64,000 bases of DNA from Sporosarcina koreensis. GTDB lineage: Bacteria; Bacillota; Bacilli; Bacillales_A; Planococcaceae. The notes under the pieces were generated by a model. It was given only the letters and a program-made list of their open reading frames with translations. It did no database searches and was not told the DNA's origin. The translations under genes and the position numbers were made by a program. The stretch spans positions 685,774 to 749,773 of the forward strand of contig NZ_LN651337.1 of NCBI RefSeq assembly GCF_000826145.2, written 5' to 3'. Numbering within the stretch: position 1 is the stretch's first letter; every line of letters starts with the position of its first letter. Of this stretch, positions 26,297 through 35,691 are shown piece by piece.

Positions 26297-26328
26297 CAAA
26301 AAAGGCGCCGGCAGCTTGTCCGGCACCT
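26297..26328 (-). terminator. terminator after sigA
   Basis: Minus strand AGGTGCCGG-N8-CCGGCGCCT (one G-U pair) followed by TTTTTTG. Confidence 0.75.
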
Positions 26329-26334
26329 CGGCAA

Positions 26335-27453
26335 TCATTCCAGGAAGTCTTTCAAACGCTTGCTGCGGGATGGGTGGCGCAGCTTTCTGAGTGCTTTCGC
26401 TTCGATCTGCCGGATCCGTTCCCGGGTGACGCCGAATACTTTCCCGACTTCCTCGAGTGTCCTTGTTCTGCCGTCATCCAGTCCGAAGCGGAGACGCAGG
26501 ACGTTCTCTTCCCGGTCGGTCAGCGTATCGAGCACATCTTCCAGCTGTTCCTTCAGCAGTTCATAGGCTGCATGGTCAGACGGGGACTGCGCTTCCGAAT
26601 CCTCGATGAAATCACCAAGATGGGAATCATCCTCTTCCCCGATCGGTGTTTCGAGAGAGACGGGCTCTTGCGCAATCTTCAGGATCTCACGCACTTTCTC
26701 AGGTGTGAGTTCCATTTCCTCGCCGATCTCCTCAGGCGATGGTTCCCGGCCGAGATCCTGCAGCAGCTGGCGCTGGACACGGATCAGCTTGTTGATGGTT
26801 TCCACCATATGGACAGGAATCCGGATCGTACGCGCCTGGTCCGCGATCGCACGGGTGATGGCCTGGCGGATCCACCAAGTCGCATACGTACTGAACTTGA
26901 ACCCTTTCGTATGGTCGAACTTTTCAACAGCTTTGATAAGCCCCATGTTACCTTCCTGGATGAGGTCGAGGAACAGCATTCCGCGGCCCACATAGCGCTT
27001 TGCGATACTGACGACCAACCGCAAGTTCGCTTCCGCAAGCCTTTTCTTCGCTTCCTCATCGCCAGCGATGATCCGCTTCGCCAATTCGACTTCCTCTTTA
27101 CCGGTAAGCAGGTCGACACGGCCGATCTCTTTCAGATACATACGGACAGGATCATTGATCTTCACACCCGGCGGAACACTGAGATCGTTCAGATCGAACC
27201 GTTCCTCATCGGCAGCCGGCTTATCAGGTGCATCTTCCGCGCTGTCCTCTTTGCCTTCCATCTCGATGCCGGCTGCCTCGATCTGATCGAGAAACTCCTC
27301 AAACTGGTCGGGTTCCATTTCAAAGGCTGCAAGTTTCTCTGTAACCTCTTCCAGAGAAAGCTCTCCGCTTTTCTTGCCGCTGTCGAGCAGGGCCGCTTTG
27401 GCATCCTCCAATGTAGTTTCAGTCTCGCCAGTCAGTTCCTCTTTTTTTGCCAT
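26335..27453 (-). CDS. sigA: primary RNA polymerase sigma factor SigA
   Basis: 372 residues. Region 1.1 (about 1-80), then regions 1.2 ([11 protein letters not shown]), 2 (core binding and -10 recognition; [21 protein letters not shown] split as the conserved block near 150, [10 protein letters not shown]), 3 and 4 ([19 protein letters not shown] for -35 recognition). Full length for Bacillales. It is the last gene of the macromolecular synthesis group with dnaG 33 bp upstream; the rpsU member is elsewhere, as in B. subtilis. SD GGAGGAA. Confidence 0.97.
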   Translation of the reverse strand: MAKKEELTGETETTLEDAKAALLDSGKKSGELSLEEVTEKLAAFEMEPDQFEEFLDQIEAAGIEMEGKEDSAEDAPDKPAADEERFDLNDLSVPPGVKINDPVRMYLKEIGRVDLLTGKEEVELAKRIIAGDEEAKKRLAEANLRLVVSIAKRYVGRGMLFLDLIQEGNMGLIKAVEKFDHTKGFKFSTYATWWIRQAITRAIADQARTIRIPVHMVETINKLIRVQRQLLQDLGREPSPEEIGEEMELTPEKVREILKIAQEPVSLETPIGEEDDSHLGDFIEDSEAQSPSDHAAYELLKEQLEDVLDTLTDREENVLRLRFGLDDGRTRTLEEVGKVFGVTRERIRQIEAKALRKLRHPSRSKRLKDFLE

Positions 27454-27486
27454 AATAACCTGTTCCTCCTTAGTACGCCGGTCGGC

Positions 27487-29298
27487 TTACATTGCCGATA
27501 ATGATTTCCGGAGCTGTATGATCTCGCGCGCAAGCTCAAGAGCTGCTGGATGATCGTTCATTTTTTCCGCGTCTTTCGATTCGTGCATTTTCTGTTCGAT
27601 CAGCTGCTGGATCCTGTATTTCTTAAGGTGTTTCACACAATCTTCCACTTCCTGTTCGGCATGCTCGGGGTCACGGTCCGCCGATGCAGCTTCCAGGACC
27701 AGACGGCGCAGTTCCCGTTCCTCGATCATTTCAGAGAAACGGTGGAAGTCCGGACTGCCGTACTGTTCATAAAATCCTGCGAGGCGGATGTAAAGCGTTG
27801 CATACTCGTCATGGATGAAGACATTATCATGCTGCCGTACCGTATCGAACAGGGAACCATCGTTCACGATGTGTCCGAACAGCAGCCGTTCCGCCCGTTC
27901 CGTTGCAGACAGCGTCTTCTTGGAAGGCTGCTGGACCGGAGGAGGCGCCTGGACTGCAGCTGTGCTGCTCTGTGTATGTTTGGCAGCTTTTCCGGCGGCT
28001 TTTGCAAATGCCTGTGCAAGTGCGTCCGCCGAGACGTTCGTCTCTGCAGACAGCTGCCGCAGCATGATATCCTTTTCGACAGGTGTCAGGACAGCCGCCA
28101 ATTGTTCCATGACTTCGTGGATATATTGGAGAATGTCATTTTCCTGTGACAGGTTTTTGGACCGTTTTGAATAAGCCAGTATGAATGACATATACGTATG
28201 CGGATTGCCGATGATCTTATCTTCGAAGGCTTCGATGCCGTACTCGGAAATATAATCGTCGGGATCCATCTTTCCCGGCAGCAGGGCTACCCTTACATTG
28301 AATCCCTTCTGCATGGAAAGGTCGGCAAAACGTTTCGCGGCTTCCCAGCCAGGGCTGTCCCCGTCACAGCATATGATCAGGTCGCTGGTGATCCGCTTCA
28401 GCTTGATAAGCTGATGGTCGGACAGTGACGTCCCCATTACCGCCACCGTGTTTCCGATCCCATTCCGATCCGCCGACAGCGTGTCCATGAAACCTTCGAA
28501 TACTATGACATTACCCGTTTTACGTGCATTGACTCGCGCCCTGTGAAAATTATAGAGCAGACGGCTTTTCTGGAAAATCGGTGTCTCCGGGCTGTTCAGG
28601 TATTTCGCTTCCTTATCATTTTTGACGAGGACGCGGCCGGAAAAACCGACAATCCGGCCATTGTCATCGTGCAGCGGAAACATCACCCGCCCCCTGAACC
28701 GGTCAAAACAGCCTGTGCCGTCCTCCCTCTGTATGATAAGCCCTGAAGCGACCATCTCTTCCGGATCGAATCCCTGACGTGCCAGCAGTGAAGTCAGCGC
28801 TTCCCAGTCGTCCAGGGCAAAGCCGATGCTGTACTTTTCGATAGTTTCCCTCGTAAACCCTCTTTCCAGCAAATATTCGTATGCTTTTTCACCTTCAACC
28901 GTATTCAAAAGCAGATGGTTATAGAAGTTTGCCGCGAACTCATGGGCTTCATACATTTGTTTGTGGACCGTATTCTTTTCAGAGCGGTTCCCCATCTCCA
29001 CGGATGCATCGATCGGGATGTCCAGCCGCTGAGCGAGCTGGACGACCGCTTCCGTAAAAGGGAGTCCGTCAATATCCATGATGAATGTTATTGCATTGCC
29101 GCTCGCTCCGCAGCCGAAACAGTGAAAAAGCTGTTTGTCCTCCGAGACCGAGAAAGACGGCGTGCTCTCACCGTGGAACGGACAGAGTCCGAACCAATTC
29201 TTTCCCCGCTTCGTAAGGCGGACATGTTCGCCGATCAGATCGACAATGTCCGTCTTGGACCTGATTTCCTCTATTGTCTGTTCAGGTATTTTAGACAT
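27487..29298 (-). CDS. dnaG: DNA primase DnaG
   Basis: 603 residues. Zinc-binding domain with C39, H42, C60 and C63 (GLCPFHG ... FHCFGCG), the RNA polymerase core with the TOPRIM motif VIVFEGFMDTL and CCDGDSPG (about 260-315), and a C-terminal DnaB helicase-binding domain after a Pro/Ala/Gln-rich linker near 450. It makes RNA primers at the replication fork. SD GGTGAG. It is followed directly by sigA. Confidence 0.97.
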   Translation of the reverse strand: MSKIPEQTIEEIRSKTDIVDLIGEHVRLTKRGKNWFGLCPFHGESTPSFSVSEDKQLFHCFGCGASGNAITFIMDIDGLPFTEAVVQLAQRLDIPIDASVEMGNRSEKNTVHKQMYEAHEFAANFYNHLLLNTVEGEKAYEYLLERGFTRETIEKYSIGFALDDWEALTSLLARQGFDPEEMVASGLIIQREDGTGCFDRFRGRVMFPLHDDNGRIVGFSGRVLVKNDKEAKYLNSPETPIFQKSRLLYNFHRARVNARKTGNVIVFEGFMDTLSADRNGIGNTVAVMGTSLSDHQLIKLKRITSDLIICCDGDSPGWEAAKRFADLSMQKGFNVRVALLPGKMDPDDYISEYGIEAFEDKIIGNPHTYMSFILAYSKRSKNLSQENDILQYIHEVMEQLAAVLTPVEKDIMLRQLSAETNVSADALAQAFAKAAGKAAKHTQSSTAAVQAPPPVQQPSKKTLSATERAERLLFGHIVNDGSLFDTVRQHDNVFIHDEYATLYIRLAGFYEQYGSPDFHRFSEMIEERELRRLVLEAASADRDPEHAEQEVEDCVKHLKKYRIQQLIEQKMHESKDAEKMNDHPAALELAREIIQLRKSLSAM

Positions 29299-29319
29299 AT
29301 GCTCACCATCTCACAGTCT

Positions 29320-29358
29320 TTAATTCGATATCGTGCCGAAAAACCCTTCTTAATTCGA
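29320..29358. repeat. pair of 9-bp direct repeats upstream of dnaG
   Basis: TTAATTCGA at 29320-29328 and again at 29350-29358, exactly 30 bp apart, or about three helical turns. A similar A/T tail follows each copy on the minus strand. Could be a regulator site; no known motif recognised. Confidence 0.35.
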
Positions 29359-29453
29359 CAATTTTTTATTTTATACGGAAATTTCTAGTTTACACCATTC
29401 TGCAGAACAATACCAATACAAAATAGTTTTCCCGCTTCAGGAAGTCCAAAACG

Positions 29454-29490
29454 AAAAAAGAGGGACCGTTCCAATCATTGGAGGTCCTTC
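29454..29490 (-). terminator. terminator after yqfL
   Basis: Minus strand stem GGACC/GGTCC with inner CCAAT/ATTGG, then CTCTTTTTTC. The 5' arm includes the last yqfL codons. Confidence 0.7.
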
Positions 29491-30314
29491 CGAATCTGTT
29501 CGAATTTCCTGTTATTCAGCTGCGCGATGATTACATTGGCGGTCTCCTCGACTGCCCTGTTGGAAACATCGATGACGGTACAGCCGATTTTGTCCGCCAC
29601 TTTATAGAAATGGGCAATCTCCTGCTCGATCCTGTCGATTTTGGCGTAGTTCGCATCATCTTTCAGGCCGAGTGCGATCAGCCGCTCTTTCCGTATCGAA
29701 TTCAGGACTTCCGGGGAAATCACGAGCCCGAAGCACTTGCCCGGGTCAATACTGTACAGCTCAGAGGGCGGCTCGACTTCAGGGACGAGGGGGACATTCG
29801 CCACTTTGAAACGCTGATGCGCCAAGTACTGGGACAGCGGTGTTTTGGATGTCCTCGAGATTCCGACCAATACGATATCCGCATTCAAAACCCCCCGCGG
29901 GTCCCGGCCGTCATCATACTTCACCGCAAACTCGATCGCCTCGATTTTCTTGAAATAATCGTCGTCCAGCTGGCGGACCAGGCCCGGCTCCTCGATCGGC
30001 TGTTCTCTTGTCAAATGCTCGATGGAATGCAGGATCGGACCGAGCAGATCGACACACTGGATACTGTGCGTGCCGCAAAGACGGACCAGCGATTCACGCA
30101 TGCTGCTTCTGACAAGTGTATAGATGATGATCGCATGCTGCTGCTGGGCGAGCCAGGCGATCTCCTTCAGCTGGCTCTCCTCTTCGATATGTGAGAAACG
30201 GGTCATCGATACCGTCTCCAAGTCCTGCCGGAACTGACTGGCCGCTGCCTTTGCGACGAGTTCCGCAGTTTCACCGACAGAATCCGATACGATGAAGAAT
30301 TTGAGTTTGTTCAT
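29475..30314 (-). CDS. yqfL: YqfL, PPDK-regulatory-type kinase/pyrophosphorylase (DUF299)
   Basis: 279 residues from ATG 30314, which has GAGGTGA eight bases upstream. DUF299 family: bifunctional serine/threonine kinase and pyrophosphorylase that, in other bacteria, switches pyruvate phosphate dikinase on and off. The nucleotide-binding loop VLVGISRTSKTPLS (about 147-160) is clear. In B. subtilis YqfL is linked to CcpN action in gluconeogenic control; here ccpN is directly upstream with a 14-bp gap, so the two form one operon. Confidence 0.88.
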   Translation of the reverse strand: MNKLKFFIVSDSVGETAELVAKAAASQFRQDLETVSMTRFSHIEEESQLKEIAWLAQQQHAIIIYTLVRSSMRESLVRLCGTHSIQCVDLLGPILHSIEHLTREQPIEEPGLVRQLDDDYFKKIEAIEFAVKYDDGRDPRGVLNADIVLVGISRTSKTPLSQYLAHQRFKVANVPLVPEVEPPSELYSIDPGKCFGLVISPEVLNSIRKERLIALGLKDDANYAKIDRIEQEIAHFYKVADKIGCTVIDVSNRAVEETANVIIAQLNNRKFEQIRKDLQ

Positions 30315-30327
30315 AGAATGGGTCACC

Positions 30328-30957
30328 TCATAGCTCATGGTCTTGTGCGAGTGTCAGAAAAGCAGCCGTAATGTTTGTCTTCGTAATCCGCCCGACAACT
30401 TCCAGCCCAACGGACGCGGAACTGATGACGGGCAGGGAATCTATCTGCTTATCTATCATCTTCCGAGCCGCGGACAGGAGTGTATCCTGCTTATGGCAGT
30501 AGATGATATTCGGCATGCGTGTCATCATGACATGCACCGGCATCTTTTCAAGTTCGGTATTCCCTATACTTGTCCGAAGCAGGTCTTTGCGTGAAAGGAC
30601 ACCTGTCAGACAGGAATTCCCGTCAACGACGAACAATGTCCCCACATCCTGCAGGAACATCTGACAGATGGCATCATACACGGAATCCTGCTCCGTGACG
30701 ACTGCGGGTGTGGATTGGAAATCACCGACCTTCATGCCGATCATCTCGTCGCCGACAGATGCCGCCTGCTTTTTCCCCGAATAGAAGTAGCCGACACGGG
30801 GCCGGGCATCCAAGTATCCGGCCATTGTCAGGATGGCCAGGTCCGGACGGATTGTAGCACGTGTCAGATGCAGCCGGTCTGCGATATGCTCCCCGGTTAT
30901 CGGGCCATCCGCCTTGACGATGGCAACGATCTCCGTCTGGCGCTTATTGAGTTCCAT
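30328..30957 (-). CDS. ccpN: CcpN, gluconeogenesis repressor
   Basis: 209 residues. N-terminal helix-turn-helix (about 5-60; HIADRLHLTRATIRPDLAIL) and two CBS domains (about 75-135 and 145-205) that would sense nucleotides. CcpN represses gapB and pckA in B. subtilis during glycolytic growth. SD GGTGA six bases before the ATG. Divergent from the glycine T-box/glyS unit; the two promoters share their -35 zone. Confidence 0.88.
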   Translation of the reverse strand: MELNKRQTEIVAIVKADGPITGEHIADRLHLTRATIRPDLAILTMAGYLDARPRVGYFYSGKKQAASVGDEMIGMKVGDFQSTPAVVTEQDSVYDAICQMFLQDVGTLFVVDGNSCLTGVLSRKDLLRTSIGNTELEKMPVHVMMTRMPNIIYCHKQDTLLSAARKMIDKQIDSLPVISSASVGLEVVGRITKTNITAAFLTLAQDHEL

Positions 30958-31000
30958 CTATGTCACCGTCCTAAGCGTTCAATTCAACAAATCTCCCTCT

Positions 31001-31030
31001 AGTATATAACAAATCATGTTCTATTGCGAA
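31001..31030 (-). promoter_or_regulatory. promoter of ccpN-yqfL
   Basis: Minus strand TTCGCA-18-TATACT. Its -35 overlaps that of the glyS promoter on the other strand. Confidence 0.5.
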
Positions 31031-31052
31031 GAATGAAGAACCGTGCTAAACT
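31024..31052 (+). promoter_or_regulatory. promoter of the T-box/glyS unit
   Basis: TTGCGA-17-TAAACT, placed about six bases before the expected start of the T-box leader. Confidence 0.6.
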
Positions 31053-31057
31053 GTATC

Positions 31058-31267
31058 CAGCTGAATAAAAGGCGAAGAAGGGCCTATAACTAGTGTCACG
31101 AAGACAGCGAGCGGGGATGGTGCAAGCCCGCAGCGGACATGAAACGGCAGCCTGGAGCCATTGCAATTTGGAAAGCGGGCTGTGACTCACAGCCAATCGA
31201 GGTGGAACCGCGGGGCATGTCGCACCCGTCCTCGGACAGTATATGTCCGGGGACGGGTGCTTATTTT
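31058..31267 (+). ncRNA. glycine T-box riboswitch leader of glyS
   Basis: About 210-base leader. The diagnostic T-box sequence GAGGTGGAACCGCG is at 31199-31212. The stem I apical part is recognisable (AGCGAGCGGGGATGGTGCAA, then GCCCGC), and a GGC glycine codon at 31146-31148 in the context GAAACGGCAG is the likely specifier. The leader ends with a strong terminator: GCACCCGTCC/GGACGGGTGC with inner CGGACA/TGTCCG at 31222-31260, then TTATTTT. Uncharged tRNA-Gly should favour the antiterminator and glyS expression. The region holds no gene. Confidence 0.9.
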
Positions 31268-31283
31268 AATTGGAGGGATTCTT

Positions 31284-32663
31284 ATGTACACAATGGAGCA
31301 GATCGTCAACGTCTCAAAACAGCGGGGATTCGTATTTCCGGGCTCGGAAATCTACGGAGGACTTGCAAATACGTGGGATTACGGGCCGCTCGGCATCGAA
31401 TTGAAAAACAATATCAAACAGGCCTGGTGGAAGAAATTCGTCCAGGAGTCCCCGTACAATGTCGGCTTGGACGCAGCAATCCTCATGAATCCGAAAGTCT
31501 GGGAAGCATCCGGCCATATCGGCAATTTCAACGACCCGATGATCGACTGCAAGAAGTGTAAGACACGCCACCGGGCGGATAAGCTGATCGAAGACGCTCT
31601 CGAAGCAAAAGGAATGGAGGTCGTCGTCGACGGCATGCCATTCGAAAAGATGAAAGAACTGATCGTCGAGCATGATATCGTCTGTCCGTCATGCGGAGCA
31701 CTCGACTATACGGACATCCGCCAGTTCAACCTGATGTTCAAGACGACACAGGGGGTGACGGACTCGTCCGCCAACGAAATCTTCCTCCGTCCGGAAACGG
31801 CACAGGGGATTTTCGTGAACTTCAAAAATGTCCAGCGTTCCATGAGAAAGAAGCTTCCATTCGGCATCGCGCAAATCGGGAAAAGTTTCCGGAACGAGAT
31901 CACTCCCGGTAACTTCACGTTCCGCACACGGGAATTCGAACAGATGGAACTCGAGTTCTTCTGCAAACCGGGTGAAGACGAAGACTGGTACGCATACTGG
32001 CGGGAAGCATCCAAGAACTGGCTGCTCGCTCTCGGGCTCACAGAAGATAACATCCGCCTGCGTGAACATAATCAGGATGAGCTGTCCCACTACTCAAAAG
32101 GCACAGTTGATATCGAGTTCAAGTTCCCGTTCGGCTGGGGCGAACTTTGGGGAATCGCCAATCGGACAGACTTCGATCTGAAGCGTCATATGGAATTCTC
32201 CAATGAGGATTTCCATTACCAGGATCCTGTGACGAACGAAAAATTCGTACCCTACTGTATCGAACCTTCCGTCGGGGCCGACCGTGTCACGCTCGCCTTC
32301 CTCTGTGACGCATTCGACGAAGAGGATCTCGAAGGGGATGACAAGCGGACTGTCATGCGCTTCCATCCAGCACTCGCGCCGGTCAAGGCTGCCGTGCTGC
32401 CGCTGTCCAAGAAACTGTCTGCCGGCGCGGAGGAAGTGTTCGCCGGGCTGCGGAAACATTTTGCCGTCCAATATGACGATTCCCAGTCGATCGGAAAGCG
32501 GTACCGCCGCCAGGACGAAATCGGCACGCCTTTCTGCATCACCTATGATTTCGATTCCGAAGAGGACCGTCAAGTGACCGTCCGCCATCGGGACTCGATG
32601 GATCAGGTCCGGATGCCGATCAGTGAATTGCAGCAATACATCGAAGAACGCATCACATTCTGA
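31284..32663 (+). CDS. glyS: glycyl-tRNA synthetase, single-chain (alpha2) type
   Basis: 459 residues, class II synthetase. Motif 1 is around LNDP-type residues near 65 ([11 protein letters not shown]), motif 2 [19 protein letters not shown] (about 195) and motif 3 [10 protein letters not shown] (about 332); an anticodon-binding domain fills about 360-459. This is the eukaryote-like dimeric enzyme, not the GlyQ/GlyS alpha-beta type found at this place in B. subtilis. ATG 31284 with GGAGGGA upstream. Controlled by the T-box leader. Zinc-type cysteines (CKKC ... CPSC at about 92-140) are present. Confidence 0.95.
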   Translation: MYTMEQIVNVSKQRGFVFPGSEIYGGLANTWDYGPLGIELKNNIKQAWWKKFVQESPYNVGLDAAILMNPKVWEASGHIGNFNDPMIDCKKCKTRHRADKLIEDALEAKGMEVVVDGMPFEKMKELIVEHDIVCPSCGALDYTDIRQFNLMFKTTQGVTDSSANEIFLRPETAQGIFVNFKNVQRSMRKKLPFGIAQIGKSFRNEITPGNFTFRTREFEQMELEFFCKPGEDEDWYAYWREASKNWLLALGLTEDNIRLREHNQDELSHYSKGTVDIEFKFPFGWGELWGIANRTDFDLKRHMEFSNEDFHYQDPVTNEKFVPYCIEPSVGADRVTLAFLCDAFDEEDLEGDDKRTVMRFHPALAPVKAAVLPLSKKLSAGAEEVFAGLRKHFAVQYDDSQSIGKRYRRQDEIGTPFCITYDFDSEEDRQVTVRHRDSMDQVRMPISELQQYIEERITF

Positions 32664-32671
32664 CAGCCGTG

Positions 32672-32717
32672 AAAAAACCGGAGAAACCAGATCACTCATC
32701 TGGTTCCTCCGGTTTTT
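32672..32717. terminator. bidirectional terminator between glyS and recO
   Basis: AAAAAACCGGAG/CTCCGGTTTTT outer stem and AACCAGAT/ATCTGGTT inner stem. The right arm encodes the last codons of recO. Confidence 0.85.
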
Positions 32718-33477
32718 CAGTTTTCCGTGTCAGTGCAGGAGTCCTGTCCATCTGGTCGAGGAAGGTACGTGACTTGAGCCGCAGCCCGACTTGCTCATCA
32801 TAGATCTGGCGGACCAATTTCTTCATGAACTGCTTGGTCGTCTTCTTCAGTATCAGCGAGCCCACTTGGGAAATCGGCACGGCGGCGAATGTGCGGATCA
32901 GTTTCAGCTGTGCGGGTGTGATCCGGACGATATAGGGATCCCTGTGGAAGCAGCGGTGGCAGAGGAAACCGATCTCCTGGAAGGAGAACGCAAATTCACC
33001 TTCCGTGGCACCACAGGAGGCGCATTGGTGGAGTACAGGGTATATTCCGGCGACCGGCAGCATCTTCCACTCAGCGAACAGTGCAACAGCTTCAGGATCA
33101 TACCCTTCATCGATCGCATGCAGGGAGTCGTAGAGCAAATCGAAGACACCTGACAGGCGGCTTCCGTCTTCTGTCAGCTTATCAGTCAATTCGACAATAT
33201 AACTGGCATACGCAGTCGCTTCCAGGTCTTCACGGATGTGCCGCATGGAATCGATCGTCTCCCCCTGTTCCAGCGCGCCCATCCCTTTCCCGGTCCGCAG
33301 CAGGAAGGATGCATGGACGAACACCTGCGTAACGGAAGAAAGCCGGCTCGCCGGTTTCTTTGCGCCGCGGGCCATCGCTGTCAGCTTGCCCGCTTCCTTC
33401 GTTAGTATGGTGACAATCTTATTCGTCTCGCCATATGGGATTGTACGAAGCACGATCCCTTCCCATTTGTTCATCAT
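32692..33477 (-). CDS. recO: RecO, recombination mediator
   Basis: 261 residues from ATG 33477 (SD GGAGGCG). N-terminal OB fold (KWEGIVLRTIPYGETNKIVT), a helical middle and a zinc-finger region with CASCGA and CHRCF (about 145-175). It loads RecA onto SSB-coated single strands and anneals strands. The tail is acidic and charged (EKPEEPDE) and overlaps the glyS terminator. It follows era as in B. subtilis, but yqzL between them is missing. Confidence 0.92.
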   Translation of the reverse strand: MMNKWEGIVLRTIPYGETNKIVTILTKEAGKLTAMARGAKKPASRLSSVTQVFVHASFLLRTGKGMGALEQGETIDSMRHIREDLEATAYASYIVELTDKLTEDGSRLSGVFDLLYDSLHAIDEGYDPEAVALFAEWKMLPVAGIYPVLHQCASCGATEGEFAFSFQEIGFLCHRCFHRDPYIVRITPAQLKLIRTFAAVPISQVGSLILKKTTKQFMKKLVRQIYDEQVGLRLKSRTFLDQMDRTPALTRKTEKPEEPDE

Positions 33478-33507
33478 GACGTTCGCCTCCACTCAATTGC
33501 AGAACGG

Positions 33508-34825
<1,318 letters not shown>

Positions 34826-34841
34826 CTAGTAATTAAGCCGC

Positions 34842-35192
34842 TTAATCAAACCATTTCGGCAAAAATATGATTGCGCCTGTGACAGCGCTTGCTATCGCGA
34901 AAACAAGGACAGCACCGGCAGCCAGATCCTTGGCCTGCTTCGCAAGCGGATGCCATTCACCAGTCACAAGATCCACAGTCCGCTCGACGGCTGCATTCAT
35001 CAGCTCCAGTGCTATCATCAGTCCGATGACGATGACGATGATGATCCACTCCGTCCGGCTCAGGCCCGTCCATAAGCCGGCAGCCAGGACAGCAGCCGCT
35101 GCAGCCAGATGGGATTTGACATTTCGTTCATACAGGACACCATGCCAGATGCCCATCCATGCGTACGTAAACGCCATGAGGTACTTCTTCAT
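34842..35192 (-). CDS. dgkA: DgkA-type undecaprenol/diacylglycerol kinase
   Basis: About 116 residues with three transmembrane helices (about 30-45, 48-66 and 92-112) and the family signature ELMNAAVERTVDLV with the metal/ATP Glu and Asn. In Gram-positive bacteria it phosphorylates undecaprenol, recycling the wall lipid carrier. The SD of this start is weak; the gene follows ybeY closely, so coupling is likely. Confidence 0.9.
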   Translation of the reverse strand: MKKYLMAFTYAWMGIWHGVLYERNVKSHLAAAAAVLAAGLWTGLSRTEWIIIVIVIGLMIALELMNAAVERTVDLVTGEWHPLAKQAKDLAAGAVLVFAIASAVTGAIIFLPKWFD

Positions 35193-35199
35193 AGCTATA

Positions 35200-35670
35200 T
35201 TACCGTCCGAGACCGTATTCTTGCAGGATCTCATCCTGCCGGCCGAACATCTTCTTTTCATCGGTCTCTGTCATATGATCATAGCCAAGCAGGTGGAGGA
35301 ATCCATGCAGTGCGAGGAACCCAAGTTCACGCTCCAGACTGTGGCCGTATTCCTCTGCCTGCCGTTTTGCGGTTTCGACGGAGATAAGGAGATCGCCGAG
35401 ATGGCGCTGCATGTCCGCTGCACCGACAATCGCCGTCTCCCCTTCGCCTTCTTCTTCCAGGGCGAACGAAATGACGTCAGTCGGTGTGTCTTTCCCGCGG
35501 TATTCCCGGTTAATGTCCCGGATGGACTCATCGTCCAGAAAGGTTACCGACAATTCAGTGCCGGACGCTACCGCTTCCTTATCTGCAGCGAACGCGAGCA
35601 GCCGCTCGATCAATTCCGCGGCACCGGCAGCGGCTCCGTCTGTTTCGTCCATGAAGTCAATGGTAAGCAC
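35200..35670 (-). CDS. ybeY: YbeY endoribonuclease, rRNA maturation factor
   Basis: 156 residues, zinc metallo-RNase. Signature HGFLHLLGYDH (about 123-133), giving the three zinc histidines, and the conserved TDVISFAL loop (about 64). Acts in 16S rRNA 3'-end processing and ribosome quality control. Stop-to-start distance to dgkA is very short. SD GGAGGGAG. Confidence 0.95.
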   Translation of the reverse strand: MLTIDFMDETDGAAAGAAELIERLLAFAADKEAVASGTELSVTFLDDESIRDINREYRGKDTPTDVISFALEEEGEGETAIVGAADMQRHLGDLLISVETAKRQAEEYGHSLERELGFLALHGFLHLLGYDHMTETDEKKMFGRQDEILQEYGLGR

Positions 35671-35691
35671 AGGCTCCCTCCTTAATGTAAG

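Noticed and set aside
31161-31283. Longer N-terminus of glyS starting in the leader
   Set aside because: That frame is T-box RNA; the SD and the conserved start [13 protein letters not shown] fix ATG 31284.
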